Below are positions 44,764-57,984 of a stretch of 64,000 nucleotides of DNA, in pieces; the first letter of the stretch is position 1, and each line of letters starts with the position of its first letter. The position numbers and the translations under genes were made by a program. The notes beneath the pieces are model-generated. The model was not told the DNA's origin. It made no database searches and saw only the letters and a program-made list of their open reading frames with translations. The stretch spans positions 2,914,001-2,978,000 of the forward strand of contig NZ_FNSA01000003.1 in assembly GCF_900104775.1 (NCBI RefSeq), written 5' to 3'. The stretch comes from Tsukamurella tyrosinosolvens (GTDB lineage: Bacteria > Actinomycetota > Actinomycetes > Mycobacteriales > Mycobacteriaceae).

Positions 44764-46080
44764 TCAGGCGAGCGCGCGGTCGCGGGCGGGGCGGACCTGC
44801 AGGAGCAGGAGCAACCCCAGCGCGAGTACCACGATGATGCCGCCGATGCCGGCGCGGTCGGTGCCGAAGAACCACACGAAGAGCCCGAAGAGCGCGGGCC
44901 CGAGGAACGACGCCGCGCGGCCGGTGGTCTGGTAGAGCCCGAACATCTGGCCCTCGCGGCCGGGCACCGTCATCCGCGCCAGCATGCTGCGCGCCGACGA
45001 CTGGGCCGGGCCCACGAACACCGTGAGCATCAGGCCGAAGATCCAGAACATGGCCTCGCCACGCACGAACAACAGCACCGTCCCGGCGATCAGCATCCCG
45101 GCGAGGCACGTCACGATCACCGGCTTGGGGCCGATCCGGTCGTCGAAGCGGCCGGCGATCACCGCGCCCAGCGCGGCCACGACGTTGGCGGCCACGCCGA
45201 ACAGCAGCACCGTCGACTCGCTCATCCCGTACACGCTGTGCGCGAGCACCGCGCCGAAGGTGAAGGTCGCAGCGAGCCCGTCGCGGAACACCGCGGAGGA
45301 GACGAGGAACCACACCACGGTGCGGTCCTCGCGCCACAGCGAGCCGATCGTCGCGAACAGGTCCCGGTACGCCCCGACGATCCCGCGGCGGGGCGTCGCG
45401 GTCGGGTCCGCCGGGAGCTCGGGCACGAGGAACAGCACCGGCAACGCGGAAATCGCGAACCACGCGGCCGCGAACAGCGCCACCAACCGGATGTTCAGAC
45501 CGCCCTCGGTGGGCACGTTGAGGAACCCGCGGGTCGGCCCGTCGCCGGCGATGAAACCGAAGTTGCAGAGGAGCAGCAGCACGATGCCGCCGAAGTAGCC
45601 GCACGCCCAGCCGATCCCGGAGACCCGGCCGATCGTCTTCGGGGTCGAGACCTGCCGCAGCATCGCGTAGTAGGGCACGTTCGCGAGCTCGAACGCCGCC
45701 GTCCCGACCGCGAGCAGCAGCAGGCCGAGCCACAGGTACTGATACTCGTCGCGCACGAAGAAGCACGCGGCGGTGCACAGCGTGACGACGGCGCTCCACA
45801 CGGCGAGCGAGAACTTCCGCCGGCCCGCGGCGTCGGCGCGCCCGCCCAGGACCGGCGCCGACAACGCGACGACCACGCCCGCGGCCGCCATCGCCCACGA
45901 CAGCCAGCTGGTGGCGCTGATGGAACCCGGGAGATCCTCGCCGACCGCGCCGGTGAGGTAGACGGTGAAGATGAACGTGGTCATCACCGCGTTGAATGCG
46001 GCACTCCCCCAGTCCCACGCGCACCACGCCGCTACCTGGCGGCGCGGCACGGGCGCGGTCGGCACCTCCACCGCCGTCAC
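44764..46080 (-). CDS. MFS transporter, UMF1/Atg22-like family
   Basis: A 438-residue membrane protein with about 12 segments. WCAWDWGSAAFNAVMTTFIF at the N-terminus and PVLGGRADAAGRRK in the loop after the third segment mark the UMF1 family (bacterial relatives of vacuolar Atg22). AQSSARSMLARMTVPGREGQMFGL is the second signature. Likely a small-molecule, perhaps amino-acid, exporter; substrate unknown. Its GTG lies 4 bases after the der stop, so it is the last gene of the long minus-strand run. Confidence 0.85.
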   Translation of the reverse strand: MTAVEVPTAPVPRRQVAAWCAWDWGSAAFNAVMTTFIFTVYLTGAVGEDLPGSISATSWLSWAMAAAGVVVALSAPVLGGRADAAGRRKFSLAVWSAVVTLCTAACFFVRDEYQYLWLGLLLLAVGTAAFELANVPYYAMLRQVSTPKTIGRVSGIGWACGYFGGIVLLLLCNFGFIAGDGPTRGFLNVPTEGGLNIRLVALFAAAWFAISALPVLFLVPELPADPTATPRRGIVGAYRDLFATIGSLWREDRTVVWFLVSSAVFRDGLAATFTFGAVLAHSVYGMSESTVLLFGVAANVVAALGAVIAGRFDDRIGPKPVIVTCLAGMLIAGTVLLFVRGEAMFWIFGLMLTVFVGPAQSSARSMLARMTVPGREGQMFGLYQTTGRAASFLGPALFGLFVWFFGTDRAGIGGIIVVLALGLLLLLQVRPARDRALA

Positions 46081-46084
46081 GGCG

Positions 46085-47518
46085 CTACTTCTTCGCGCGC
46101 TTCTCGCGGACCCGGACGTTCACGCGCACGGGCGAGCCGTCGAAGCCGAACTCCTCGCGGAGCCTGCGCTCCAGGAACCGTCGGTAGCCCGCCTCCAGGA
46201 AGCCGGAGCTGAACAGCACGAACGTCGGCGGCCGCGTGGCGGCCTGTGTCGCGAACAGCACCTTGGGCAGCTTGCCGCCGCGCAGGGGCGGCGGCGTCGC
46301 GGCCATGACCTCGCGGAGCCAGTTGTTGAGGCGGCCCGTCGGGATGCGCTTGTCCCACGACTCGAGCGAGGTCTCGATGGCGGGCACCAGCTTCTGCAGC
46401 GCGCGGCCGGTCTGCGCGGAGATGTTCACCCGCAGAGCCCACGGGATCTGCACGAGCTCCCGGTCGATCTCCTTCTCGAGCATGTACCGGCGGTCCTCGT
46501 CGACGAGGTCCCACTTGTTGTAGGCGATCACCAGCGCCCGGCCCGACTCGATCACCATCGACAGCACCCGCAGGTCCTGCTCGGTGATCGGCTGGGAGGC
46601 GTCGATGAGCACGATCGCGACCTCGGCGGCCTCGATCGCCCCCTTCGTGCGCAGCGAGGCGTAGAACTCGTGCCCGCTGGCCTGGTTGACCTTCTTGCGC
46701 AGGCCGGCGGTGTCGATGAACTTCCAGGTCTTGCCGCCGAGCTCGACGAGCGAGTCCACGGGGTCGACGGTGGTGCCCGCGACGTTGTCGACGACGGAGC
46801 GGTTCTCGCCGGTGAGCTTGTTGAGCAGCGAGCTCTTGCCGACGTTCGGCTTGCCGATCAGCGCGATGCGGCGCGGGCCGGTGCCGCCGGTGCCCTCGCG
46901 GGGCGTCTCCGGCAGCTTCTCCAGGATGACGTCCAACAGATCACCGGTGCCGCGGCCGTGCGCGGCGGAGATGGTGTGCGGCTCCCCGAGCCCCATCGAC
47001 CACAGCGACGCGGCCTCGGCCTCGGTGCGCTGGTCGTCGACCTTGTTCGCCGCCAGGATGACGGGGGCCTTCGAACGACGCAGCACGCGTGCGACGGCCT
47101 CGTCGGTCGCGGTGGCGCCGACGGTCGCATCCACGACCACGACGATCGCGTCGGCGGTGCGCATGGCGACCTCGGCCTGCGCGGCGATGGACTGCTGCAT
47201 GCCCTTGGCGTCCGGCTCCCAGCCGCCGGTGTCCTGCACCAGGAACCGTCGGCCGGCCCAGTTGGCCTCGTAGCTGATCCGGTCGCGGGTCACGCCCGGG
47301 ATGTCCTCGACCACGGCCTCGCGGCGGCCGAGGATGCGGTTGACCAGCGTCGACTTGCCCACGTTCGGACGGCCCACGATGGCGACCGTCGGCAGCTTCG
47401 CGGCGGCCTCGGCGGCCTCCGCCTCGAGGTCGGCGAAATCGCCCTCGTACTCGGCGAAGTCGCCCTCGTCGTCCCAGGTGCCGTCGTCGCCGGCGTACTC
47501 GAACTCGTTGTCACTCAT
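46085..47518 (-). CDS. der: ribosome biogenesis GTPase Der (EngA)
   Basis: A 477-residue protein with two consecutive GTPase domains: first P-loop GRPNVGKST, second GKPNVGKSS, each with DTAG/NKxD motifs (ANKVD, YNKWD), and a C-terminal KH-like domain ending RVREKRAKK. An acidic ~45-residue N-terminal extension is usual in actinobacteria. Der acts in 50S subunit maturation. Its start overlaps the cmk stop by 4 bases. Confidence 0.96.
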   Translation of the reverse strand: MSDNEFEYAGDDGTWDDEGDFAEYEGDFADLEAEAAEAAAKLPTVAIVGRPNVGKSTLVNRILGRREAVVEDIPGVTRDRISYEANWAGRRFLVQDTGGWEPDAKGMQQSIAAQAEVAMRTADAIVVVVDATVGATATDEAVARVLRRSKAPVILAANKVDDQRTEAEAASLWSMGLGEPHTISAAHGRGTGDLLDVILEKLPETPREGTGGTGPRRIALIGKPNVGKSSLLNKLTGENRSVVDNVAGTTVDPVDSLVELGGKTWKFIDTAGLRKKVNQASGHEFYASLRTKGAIEAAEVAIVLIDASQPITEQDLRVLSMVIESGRALVIAYNKWDLVDEDRRYMLEKEIDRELVQIPWALRVNISAQTGRALQKLVPAIETSLESWDKRIPTGRLNNWLREVMAATPPPLRGGKLPKVLFATQAATRPPTFVLFSSGFLEAGYRRFLERRLREEFGFDGSPVRVNVRVREKRAKK

Positions 47519-48216
47519 CGGGTGACCTCCTTATCGCGGGAGGCGCTCAGCGCGCGGTCGGCCGTCTCGGCCACCGCCGCGACGGTCTCCTCCAGGTTCA
47601 TGTCCGACGAGTCGAGCTCGATCGCGTCGTCGGCCGGGCGCAGCGGCGAGATCTTCCGCGTCGAGTCCAGGCCGTCGCGGCGCTGCACGGACGCCAGCAC
47701 CTCGTCGTAGTCGCTGGGCAGCCCCAGCTCGGTGTTCTGCGCGTGGCGGCGCTGCGCGCGCGCCTCCGCCGAGGCGGTGAGGTAGATCTTCACCGGTGCG
47801 TCGGGGAAGACGACGGTGCCGATGTCGCGGCCCTCCACCACGATCGGTGAATCGTCGTCGGCGGCGATGGCCCGCTGGTAGTCGACGAGCTGCTCGCGCA
47901 CCTCGGGCACCGCGGACACGGCGGAGACGGCCGCGGTCACGTCGTCCTCCCGGATCCGGCGGGTGATCGAGATCCCGTCCAGCTCGACCTGCTCCGACAG
48001 CGGGTCGCAGCCCATGGCCAGCGGCAGGTCCGCCGTGGCCGTGGCGATCGCGGCGGGGTCGGTGAGGTCGACCTCCTGCTCCAGCGCCCACACGGTCGCG
48101 GCACGGTACATCGCACCGGTGTCCAGGTAGCGGGCGCCGAGGTTCTCGGCGATGCGCCGGGCCACCGTCGACTTGCCGGTCCCCGAGGGGCCGTCCATGG
48201 CGATCACGAGAGTCAC
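47515..48216 (-). CDS. cmk: cytidylate kinase
   Basis: A 233-residue (d)CMP kinase with P-loop [17 protein letters not shown], the nucleotide-specificity segment LDTGAMYRA and [15 protein letters not shown]. It phosphorylates CMP/dCMP for nucleotide recycling. Overlaps rluB and der by 4 bases each; the order parA-scpA-scpB-rluB-cmk-der is conserved in actinobacteria. Confidence 0.95.
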   Translation of the reverse strand: MTLVIAMDGPSGTGKSTVARRIAENLGARYLDTGAMYRAATVWALEQEVDLTDPAAIATATADLPLAMGCDPLSEQVELDGISITRRIREDDVTAAVSAVSAVPEVREQLVDYQRAIAADDDSPIVVEGRDIGTVVFPDAPVKIYLTASAEARAQRRHAQNTELGLPSDYDEVLASVQRRDGLDSTRKISPLRPADDAIELDSSDMNLEETVAAVAETADRALSASRDKEVTR

Positions 48217-49157
48217 AGTCCCACCGCCTGGTACAGCGCCGACACTTCATCGCGGCCGAGCACGCGCAGCGAGCCCGGGCGCTGATCGCCCAGCGCCACC
48301 GACCCGACGTGGGTGCGCACCAGCCGCTCGACGGGGTGCCCGACCTCGGCCAGCAGGCGACGCACGATGTGCTTGCGGCCCTCGTGCAGCACGACGCGGA
48401 CCATCGATCGGCCCTCGGAGGCCTCGAGCACGGAGAACTTGTCCACCTTCGCGGGGCCGTCCTCGAGCTCGACGCCGGATCGCAGCGTGTTGCCGAGCCG
48501 GCGCTGCACCTCGCCCTGCACCCACGCGAGGTAGGTCTTGGGCACCTCGTAGGAGGGGTGCATGAGCCGGTGCGCGAGGTCGCCGTCGTTGGTGATGAGC
48601 AGCAGGCCCTCGGTGTCGGCGTCGAGGCGGCCGACGTGGAAGAGCCGCTGGCCCGCCGCGACGCGCTCGGCCACGATGTCGCCCACGCAGGGGCGGCCCA
48701 TGTCGTCGCTCATCGTCGACTGCCAGCCGCGGGGCTTGTTCAGCGCGAGGTGCACGAGGTTCTCGTTGACGAGCACGCGCACGCCGTCGACGCGGACGAC
48801 CGCGACGTTCGGGTCCACGCGGCGGCCCTGCTCGGTGACGATCTCGCCGTCCACCTCGACGCGGCCGTCGGCGATCATGTCCTCGGCCACGCGCCGCGAT
48901 GCGACGCCGGCCTGGGCCAGCACCTTCTGCAGGCGGATCTTGTCGCTGTCGCCGCCCGGGTGCGGGGCCTTCTCCGGCGCGTCCCAATCGTCGACGTCGC
49001 GGATGGGGACGTTCTGCGTGCGTGCGGGTTTGGCGTTCGACAGGCGGGGGACGCCGCCCTGGCGCCCCGCCTGCTTCTGCGGCGGCTTCGCACCCTGTTT
49101 CGGCTTGCTGGTTCTGTTTCGGTCCGGTGTGCCATCACGGCGAGCGGGTCTGTTCAT
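48213..49157 (-). CDS. rluB: pseudouridine synthase RluB/RsuA family
   Basis: A 314-residue protein. A basic, Lys/Arg/Gln-rich N-terminal extension (~60 residues) precedes an S4 RNA-binding domain (IRLQKVLAQAGVASRRVAEDM). The catalytic domain has the catalytic Asp in GRLDADTEGLLLITNDG. It likely makes a pseudouridine in 23S rRNA. Overlaps cmk by 4 bases. Confidence 0.92.
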   Translation of the reverse strand: MNRPARRDGTPDRNRTSKPKQGAKPPQKQAGRQGGVPRLSNAKPARTQNVPIRDVDDWDAPEKAPHPGGDSDKIRLQKVLAQAGVASRRVAEDMIADGRVEVDGEIVTEQGRRVDPNVAVVRVDGVRVLVNENLVHLALNKPRGWQSTMSDDMGRPCVGDIVAERVAAGQRLFHVGRLDADTEGLLLITNDGDLAHRLMHPSYEVPKTYLAWVQGEVQRRLGNTLRSGVELEDGPAKVDKFSVLEASEGRSMVRVVLHEGRKHIVRRLLAEVGHPVERLVRTHVGSVALGDQRPGSLRVLGRDEVSALYQAVGL

Positions 49158-49199
49158 GATCCCTCCATGATCGCAGGTCGCGGCCGAAATCGGTATTCG

Positions 49200-49793
49200 T
49201 CAGCGCGGCGCGCTGCCCGCAGCGCTCAGCGAGCGGTTCCGGCGGCCCATGAACAGCACCGCCGACCCGGCGGAGGTGACCACGATCGTGCTCACCAGGC
49301 CGGCCTTCGGCGGGAAGAACAGCGGGTCGCCGCCCGCGTCGCCGCCGGTCAGGTCCTCGAGACCGCTCATCATCATGGCCGGGATCAGCCAGATCGCGAT
49401 CGACAGCACCGCGGCCAGCCCGAGGGCCGCACTCGCGAGGGCACGGCCGCGCTCGGCGAAGCCCGGGCGCACCGTGGCGACGATCACCAGGATCAGCGCG
49501 ACGATCGCGAGGCCCGCCGTCGCGTAGCCCCACGGGATCACGCCGTCGGTGGCCGCGCCGCGGGCCGGCCCGCCCTCCGATGCGGGGCCGGTGAGGACGG
49601 TCCGGCCGGTGCCCGTGAACCCGAACGGCACACCGACGCGGCCGATGGTCAACCCGAACCACGTCGCCGTCGCCGCCCACACCGTCAGTGCCGTCACGGC
49701 CCCGGTGAGGACGAGCGGCCACCAGCGGCGCACCGCCGGGCCGGCGGCGCCGAGCGGGAAGGCCTCGCGGAGAACGGCGGAGAGATCAGGCAT
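49200..49793 (-). CDS. hypothetical membrane protein between scpB and rluB
   Basis: A 197-residue protein with four hydrophobic segments (near residues 27-48, 88-108, 118-138 and 163-180), a Gly/Thr-rich loop between the first two and a basic C-terminal end. No family recognised. Its ATG overlaps the scpB stop by 8 bases, so it is part of the operon. The M. tuberculosis operon lacks a gene here as far as I recall. Confidence 0.65.
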   Translation of the reverse strand: MPDLSAVLREAFPLGAAGPAVRRWWPLVLTGAVTALTVWAATATWFGLTIGRVGVPFGFTGTGRTVLTGPASEGGPARGAATDGVIPWGYATAGLAIVALILVIVATVRPGFAERGRALASAALGLAAVLSIAIWLIPAMMMSGLEDLTGGDAGGDPLFFPPKAGLVSTIVVTSAGSAVLFMGRRNRSLSAAGSAPR

Positions 49794-50439
49794 CGGGATC
49801 GAATCCGATCACGTCTGCGCTCTTGCGGCCGAGCTTGGCGAACCGCGGCTCCTCGTCGAGGTGCGAGCTGAGGTCCTCGATGACGTCGATCTCGGGCAGC
49901 AGGGGCGCGAGCGGCGGCAGCTCGTCCAGCGAGCTCAGGCCGAGCCGCTCGAGGAAGAGCTCGGTCGTCGCGTAGGTCGTGGCGCCGGCGTCGGTGCCCG
50001 CCTCCACGATGAGGCCGCGGGCCGCGAGCGTGCGCATGACGCCATCGACGTTCACGCCGCGGACCGCGCCCACCTGGGACCGGCTCACCGGCTGCTTGTA
50101 GGCGATCACCGCGAGGGTCTCGAGCGCGGCGCGGGTCAGCTTGGACCGCACCCCGTCGAGCAGGAGTCGCTCGACGTAGGGCGCGTACTCGGCGCGGCTG
50201 TAGAGCCGCCAGCCCTCGGCGGACTCGCGCAGCTCCATGCCGGACCGTCGCTCCGCCAACTCGCCCGCCCAGGCGCGCAGGTCGGCGGTGATCCGCTCCT
50301 CCGGCTCCTCCAGGGCGGTGCCCAGCTGCTCCGCGGTCGCCGGCGCGTCCACCACCAGCAGCAGCGCCTCCAGCGCCGACCGCAGCTCGTCCGGCTCCAT
50401 GCCCTCGACCAGGGCGAAATCCTCGGCCTGCTCGCTCAT
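49786..50439 (-). CDS. scpB: segregation and condensation protein B
   Basis: A 217-residue ScpB with two winged-helix domains: LRSALEALLLVVDAPATAEQL and LETLAVIAYKQPVSRSQVGAVRGVNVDGVM, the latter the family signature. With ScpA and SMC it forms the bacterial condensin. Start overlaps the scpA stop by 4 bases. Confidence 0.95.
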   Translation of the reverse strand: MSEQAEDFALVEGMEPDELRSALEALLLVVDAPATAEQLGTALEEPEERITADLRAWAGELAERRSGMELRESAEGWRLYSRAEYAPYVERLLLDGVRSKLTRAALETLAVIAYKQPVSRSQVGAVRGVNVDGVMRTLAARGLIVEAGTDAGATTYATTELFLERLGLSSLDELPPLAPLLPEIDVIEDLSSHLDEEPRFAKLGRKSADVIGFDPDA

Positions 50440-51344
50440 CGTTCCTCCTGCCAGTCGTCGCCGGGTGTCTCGTCGTACTCGTCGCGGGTGCCGCCCACGA
50501 CCACGTTCTCGTTCTCCCCCGACCAGCGCACTTTGAGGTCGCCGAGCGCCTCGGGCTGGTCGAAGAGCACGGCCCGCTCGCGGTACAGCTCGAGCAGCGC
50601 GAGGAAGCGGGCGATCACGGCGATGCCGGAGTCGCAGTCGGCGACGATCTCGGAGAACCCGGACCAGTGGTCGGGCCGCTCTCGCAGCCTCGCCGCGATG
50701 AGCCGGGCCTGTTCCGGCACCGAGACCTTGGGCACGTGCAGATGCCCGAGGCCGACGGTCGGCTTTGGCTTGGGGGTGAACGCGGACGCGGCGACGAGCG
50801 CGAACTGCTCCGGGGTGACGCCCAGCTGGACCGGCGGCACGAGCTCCTCGAATCGGGGCTCCAGCCCCACGGCCCGGGGGTATCGACGGTTCGCCTTCGC
50901 CTCGAGCTGGGCCATCAGTTCCGCCACCTGCTTGTAGGCGCGGTACTGGAGCAGGCGGGCGAACAGCAGGTCGCGGGCCTCGAGCAGCGCCAGGTCGTCG
51001 GCGTCCTCGACCTCACCCGCGGGCAGCAGCCGCGCGGCCTTGAGGTCGAGCAGCGTCGCGGCGACGACGAGGAATTCGGTGGTCTGGTCGAGGTCGGCCT
51101 CGGCGCCGAGTTGCTTGGTGTACGCGATGAACTCGTCGGTGACGATGTGCAGCGCCACTTCGGTGACGTCCAGGCGTCGCCCGCCGATCAGCTGCAGGAG
51201 CAGGTCGAACGGGCCCTCGAAGTTCGCGAGCTTCACCGTGAAGCCGGGCTGCGGCTCGGGCGCACCGTCGGGTCCGGAGCCGGCGGCCTCCGGCTGATCC
51301 GGCTCCGCGACCGCCTCGATCGGCTCGGTATCGGTGGGGCTCAC
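50436..51344 (-). CDS. scpA: segregation and condensation protein A
   Basis: A 302-residue kleisin. After a ~32-residue acidic tail comes the signature FEGPFDLLLQLIGGRRLDVTEVALHIVTD, then FLVVAATLLDLKAARLLP, and a C-terminal winged helix that binds the SMC head. GTG at 51344 overlaps the parA TGA (GTGA), with AGGAG immediately upstream. It bridges SMC and ScpB. Confidence 0.95.
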   Translation of the reverse strand: MSPTDTEPIEAVAEPDQPEAAGSGPDGAPEPQPGFTVKLANFEGPFDLLLQLIGGRRLDVTEVALHIVTDEFIAYTKQLGAEADLDQTTEFLVVAATLLDLKAARLLPAGEVEDADDLALLEARDLLFARLLQYRAYKQVAELMAQLEAKANRRYPRAVGLEPRFEELVPPVQLGVTPEQFALVAASAFTPKPKPTVGLGHLHVPKVSVPEQARLIAARLRERPDHWSGFSEIVADCDSGIAVIARFLALLELYRERAVLFDQPEALGDLKVRWSGENENVVVGGTRDEYDETPGDDWQEER

Positions 51345-52261
51345 TTCTCCTGCGCGATCACCTCGCGCGCGAGGGCGCGATAGGCGTTGGCGCCGGACGA
51401 CTTCGGCGCCCAGGAGGTGATGGGCTCGCCCGCGACCGAGGTCTCCGGGAAGCGGACCGTCCGCGAGATGACGGAGTGGTAGACGGCGTCGCCGAAGACC
51501 TCGACGACGCGGGCCATCACGTCGCGCGAGTGCAGCGTCCGCGAGTCGAACATGGTGACCACGATGCCCGCCATGCCCAGCCGTGGGTTCAGGCGGTCCT
51601 TCACCTTGTCGACGGTGTCGGTGAGCAGCGCCAGGCCGCGCAGCGCGAAGTACTCGCACTCCATGGGGATGAGCACCTGATCGGCGCAGGCCAGCGCGTT
51701 CACCGTGAGCAGCCCCAGGGAGGGCTGGCAGTCGATGAGGATGTAGTCGTAGCGATCCAGTACCGGGTACAGCGCCCGACCGAGGGTCTGCTCGCGGCCC
51801 ACCTCGTTGACCAGCTGGATCTCCGCGGCGGAGAGGTCGATGTTCGAGGGCAGCAGGTCGAGCCCGTCGACCCGGGTGCGCAGCAGCACGTCGTCGGCGG
51901 CGATCCGCGACTCCATGAGCAGGTTGTGCACCGTGAGCTCGAGCTCGTGGTGCGCGACGCCGAGGCCGGCGGAGAGCGCGCCCTGCGGGTCGAGGTCGAC
52001 GAGCAGCACGCGCCGCCCGTAGGAGGCGAGCGAGGCGCCCAGGTTGATGGTGGTCGTCGTCTTGCCGACGCCGCCCTTCTGGTTGCACACCGCGATCACG
52101 CGGGCGGGGCCGTGGGTGGTCTTCGGCGTCGGCTCGGGGAACTCGACGCGGGGCCGGCCCGTCGCGTCGAGACCGTCCTCGGCCGTGGGCTTGGGCGCGT
52201 GGTGATGATCCAGCTCCCCCAGGTCCAGGCCCGGGTTCTCCGCATCGGGCGCTGACGCCAC
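51341..52261 (-). CDS. parA: ParA-family ATPase (Soj-like, Rv1708-type)
   Basis: A 306-residue deviant Walker ATPase: KGGVGKTTT (residues 62-70), LLVDLDPQGALSAGLG and DCQPSLGLLTVNALACADQ. The ~50-residue N-terminal extension is variable. GTG at 52261 follows AAGGAGGTG, an almost ideal Shine-Dalgarno. No ParB gene is adjacent, so this is the second chromosomal ParA-type protein that precedes scpAB, probably aiding chromosome organisation, and not the oriC-linked ParA. Confidence 0.92.
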   Translation of the reverse strand: MASAPDAENPGLDLGELDHHHAPKPTAEDGLDATGRPRVEFPEPTPKTTHGPARVIAVCNQKGGVGKTTTTINLGASLASYGRRVLLVDLDPQGALSAGLGVAHHELELTVHNLLMESRIAADDVLLRTRVDGLDLLPSNIDLSAAEIQLVNEVGREQTLGRALYPVLDRYDYILIDCQPSLGLLTVNALACADQVLIPMECEYFALRGLALLTDTVDKVKDRLNPRLGMAGIVVTMFDSRTLHSRDVMARVVEVFGDAVYHSVISRTVRFPETSVAGEPITSWAPKSSGANAYRALAREVIAQEK

Positions 52262-52289
52262 TGGCCCACCTCCTTCTTGCTTCCCCTCA

Positions 52290-52322
52290 CACCCTAATGC
52301 GCGCTGTGCATCCGCGGATGCA
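52290..52322 (-). promoter_or_regulatory. promoter and 16-bp palindrome upstream of parA
   Basis: TGCATCCGCGGATGCA (52307-52322) is a perfect 16-bp palindrome about 10 bases upstream of TAGGGT (about 52290-52295, minus strand), a -10 candidate for the parA operon. It would overlap the -35 region, an operator position. It does not resemble parS. Confidence 0.5.
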
Positions 52323-52376
52323 GCGGCGCGCGCGACCGCCGATTCTACGGATCGAGGAGCCCGGGGCCGCCGCCCG

Positions 52377-53321
<945 letters not shown>

Positions 53322-53323
53322 AG

Positions 53324-56707
<3,384 letters not shown>

Positions 56708-57898
56708 CTAGAGGGCCCGGAACTGGCCCTGGACCCAGAGCGCGAAGCGGTTCCACTGGTCGATGACCCACTGCAGCAGGTCGTGGCCCTGGTTGGAGAC
56801 CAGGACGGCCGCGACGACCGCCACCAGCGCGGCGAGGATGAACAGCGCGATCGCGCCGCCGTGGCCGCGGCTGCGGTACAGGGTCGCGACGGCCTTGCCG
56901 TCGACCAGCTTGGTGCCCACCTTGAGCCGGGTGAGGAACGTCGACGGGTTGGACTCGCGGCGGCCCGCGTCGAAGAACTCCTCCAATGAAGCGGAGTGGC
57001 CGACGGAGACGATGAGCGAGGCGCCGTGGTGGTCGGCGATGATGAGCGCGAGATCGGCGGCCGAGCCGGTGGCCGGGAAGGTCATGGCGCCGATGCCGAG
57101 GTCCTGGATGCGCTCGAGGCCGGGCGCGTGGCCGTCGGGGGCGGCGGGCAACACGACCTGCGCGCCGGAGCGCAGCGTGTTGGTGGTGATCATCTCCGGG
57201 TCGCCGACGATGAGGTCGGGGCGGTAGCCGGCCTTGACCAGCGCGTCGGCACCGCGGTTCACGCCGATGAGGACCGGCGCGTACTCCTTGATGAAGGGCT
57301 TGAGGCGCTTGAGGTCCTCGACGTGGTCGGCGCCGTCGGAGACGACGAGCACGTGCCGGTTGTTGAGGTTGACCTCGACGTCGGGGATGCCGACTCCGTC
57401 GATGAGCAGCGGCGACTCGACGCGGATGAACTCGACGGTGTTGCCGGCGAAGGCCTCGAGGTGGTCGACGACGCCGGAGCGCGCGGCCAGCATGCGGGAG
57501 GTCACGTCGGTGTCGGTGAGCGACTCGCCGTGGGCCAGCTCGCGCTCGCCGGTGTAGACGACGCCCTCGTGGACGCGGATCTTCGCACCGTCCTTGATGC
57601 GCGAGAAGACCTCCTTGCCCGCGTCGTCGACGAGCTCGATCCCGGCGGCCGCCAGCACCTCGGGTCCGAGGTTCGGGTAGCGGCCGGAGATGAACGGCGA
57701 CGCGTTGACCACCGCCGCGACCCCCGCCTCGACCATGAGGTCAGCGGTGGTGCGGTCGAGGTCCAGCTCGTCGCACACCACGATGTCGCCGCGGCCGATC
57801 CGGCCGAGCAGACGCGTGGTGTCCTTGTCGACCCGGGCGGTGCCGGTGACGCCGGGCAGGTTCGACGTGTTGCGGGACAGCAGGCCAGTGAGCTTCAT
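56708..57898 (-). CDS. steA: SteA-like protein (Rv1697 family)
   Basis: A 396-residue protein. The N-terminal part (GRIGRGDIVVCDELDLDRTTADLMV, NASPFISGRYPNLGPEVL) and the middle part (RPDLIVGDPEMITTN, thiamin-pyrophosphokinase-like) are cytoplasmic; one membrane segment (~365-385) ends the chain. In Corynebacterium SteA with SteB belongs to the RipC-FtsEX cell-separation pathway. ATG at 57898 stands 7 bases after CAGTAT (57906-57911), a weak leaderless signal; ATG 57907 is possible. Confidence 0.88.
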   Translation of the reverse strand: MKLTGLLSRNTSNLPGVTGTARVDKDTTRLLGRIGRGDIVVCDELDLDRTTADLMVEAGVAAVVNASPFISGRYPNLGPEVLAAAGIELVDDAGKEVFSRIKDGAKIRVHEGVVYTGERELAHGESLTDTDVTSRMLAARSGVVDHLEAFAGNTVEFIRVESPLLIDGVGIPDVEVNLNNRHVLVVSDGADHVEDLKRLKPFIKEYAPVLIGVNRGADALVKAGYRPDLIVGDPEMITTNTLRSGAQVVLPAAPDGHAPGLERIQDLGIGAMTFPATGSAADLALIIADHHGASLIVSVGHSASLEEFFDAGRRESNPSTFLTRLKVGTKLVDGKAVATLYRSRGHGGAIALFILAALVAVVAAVLVSNQGHDLLQWVIDQWNRFALWVQGQFRAL

Positions 57899-57984
57899 GC
57901 CGCACATACTGCCCCGTGAGTCACACAAGTCACGGGAGGCGCGCCGACAACACTGGAAACTTTGAGCTACTTCCAGCGCAGCGG

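Noticed and set aside
52307-52322. parS site for the adjacent ParA
   Set aside because: Sequence does not resemble the TGTTTCACGTGAAACA consensus and no parB gene is present.
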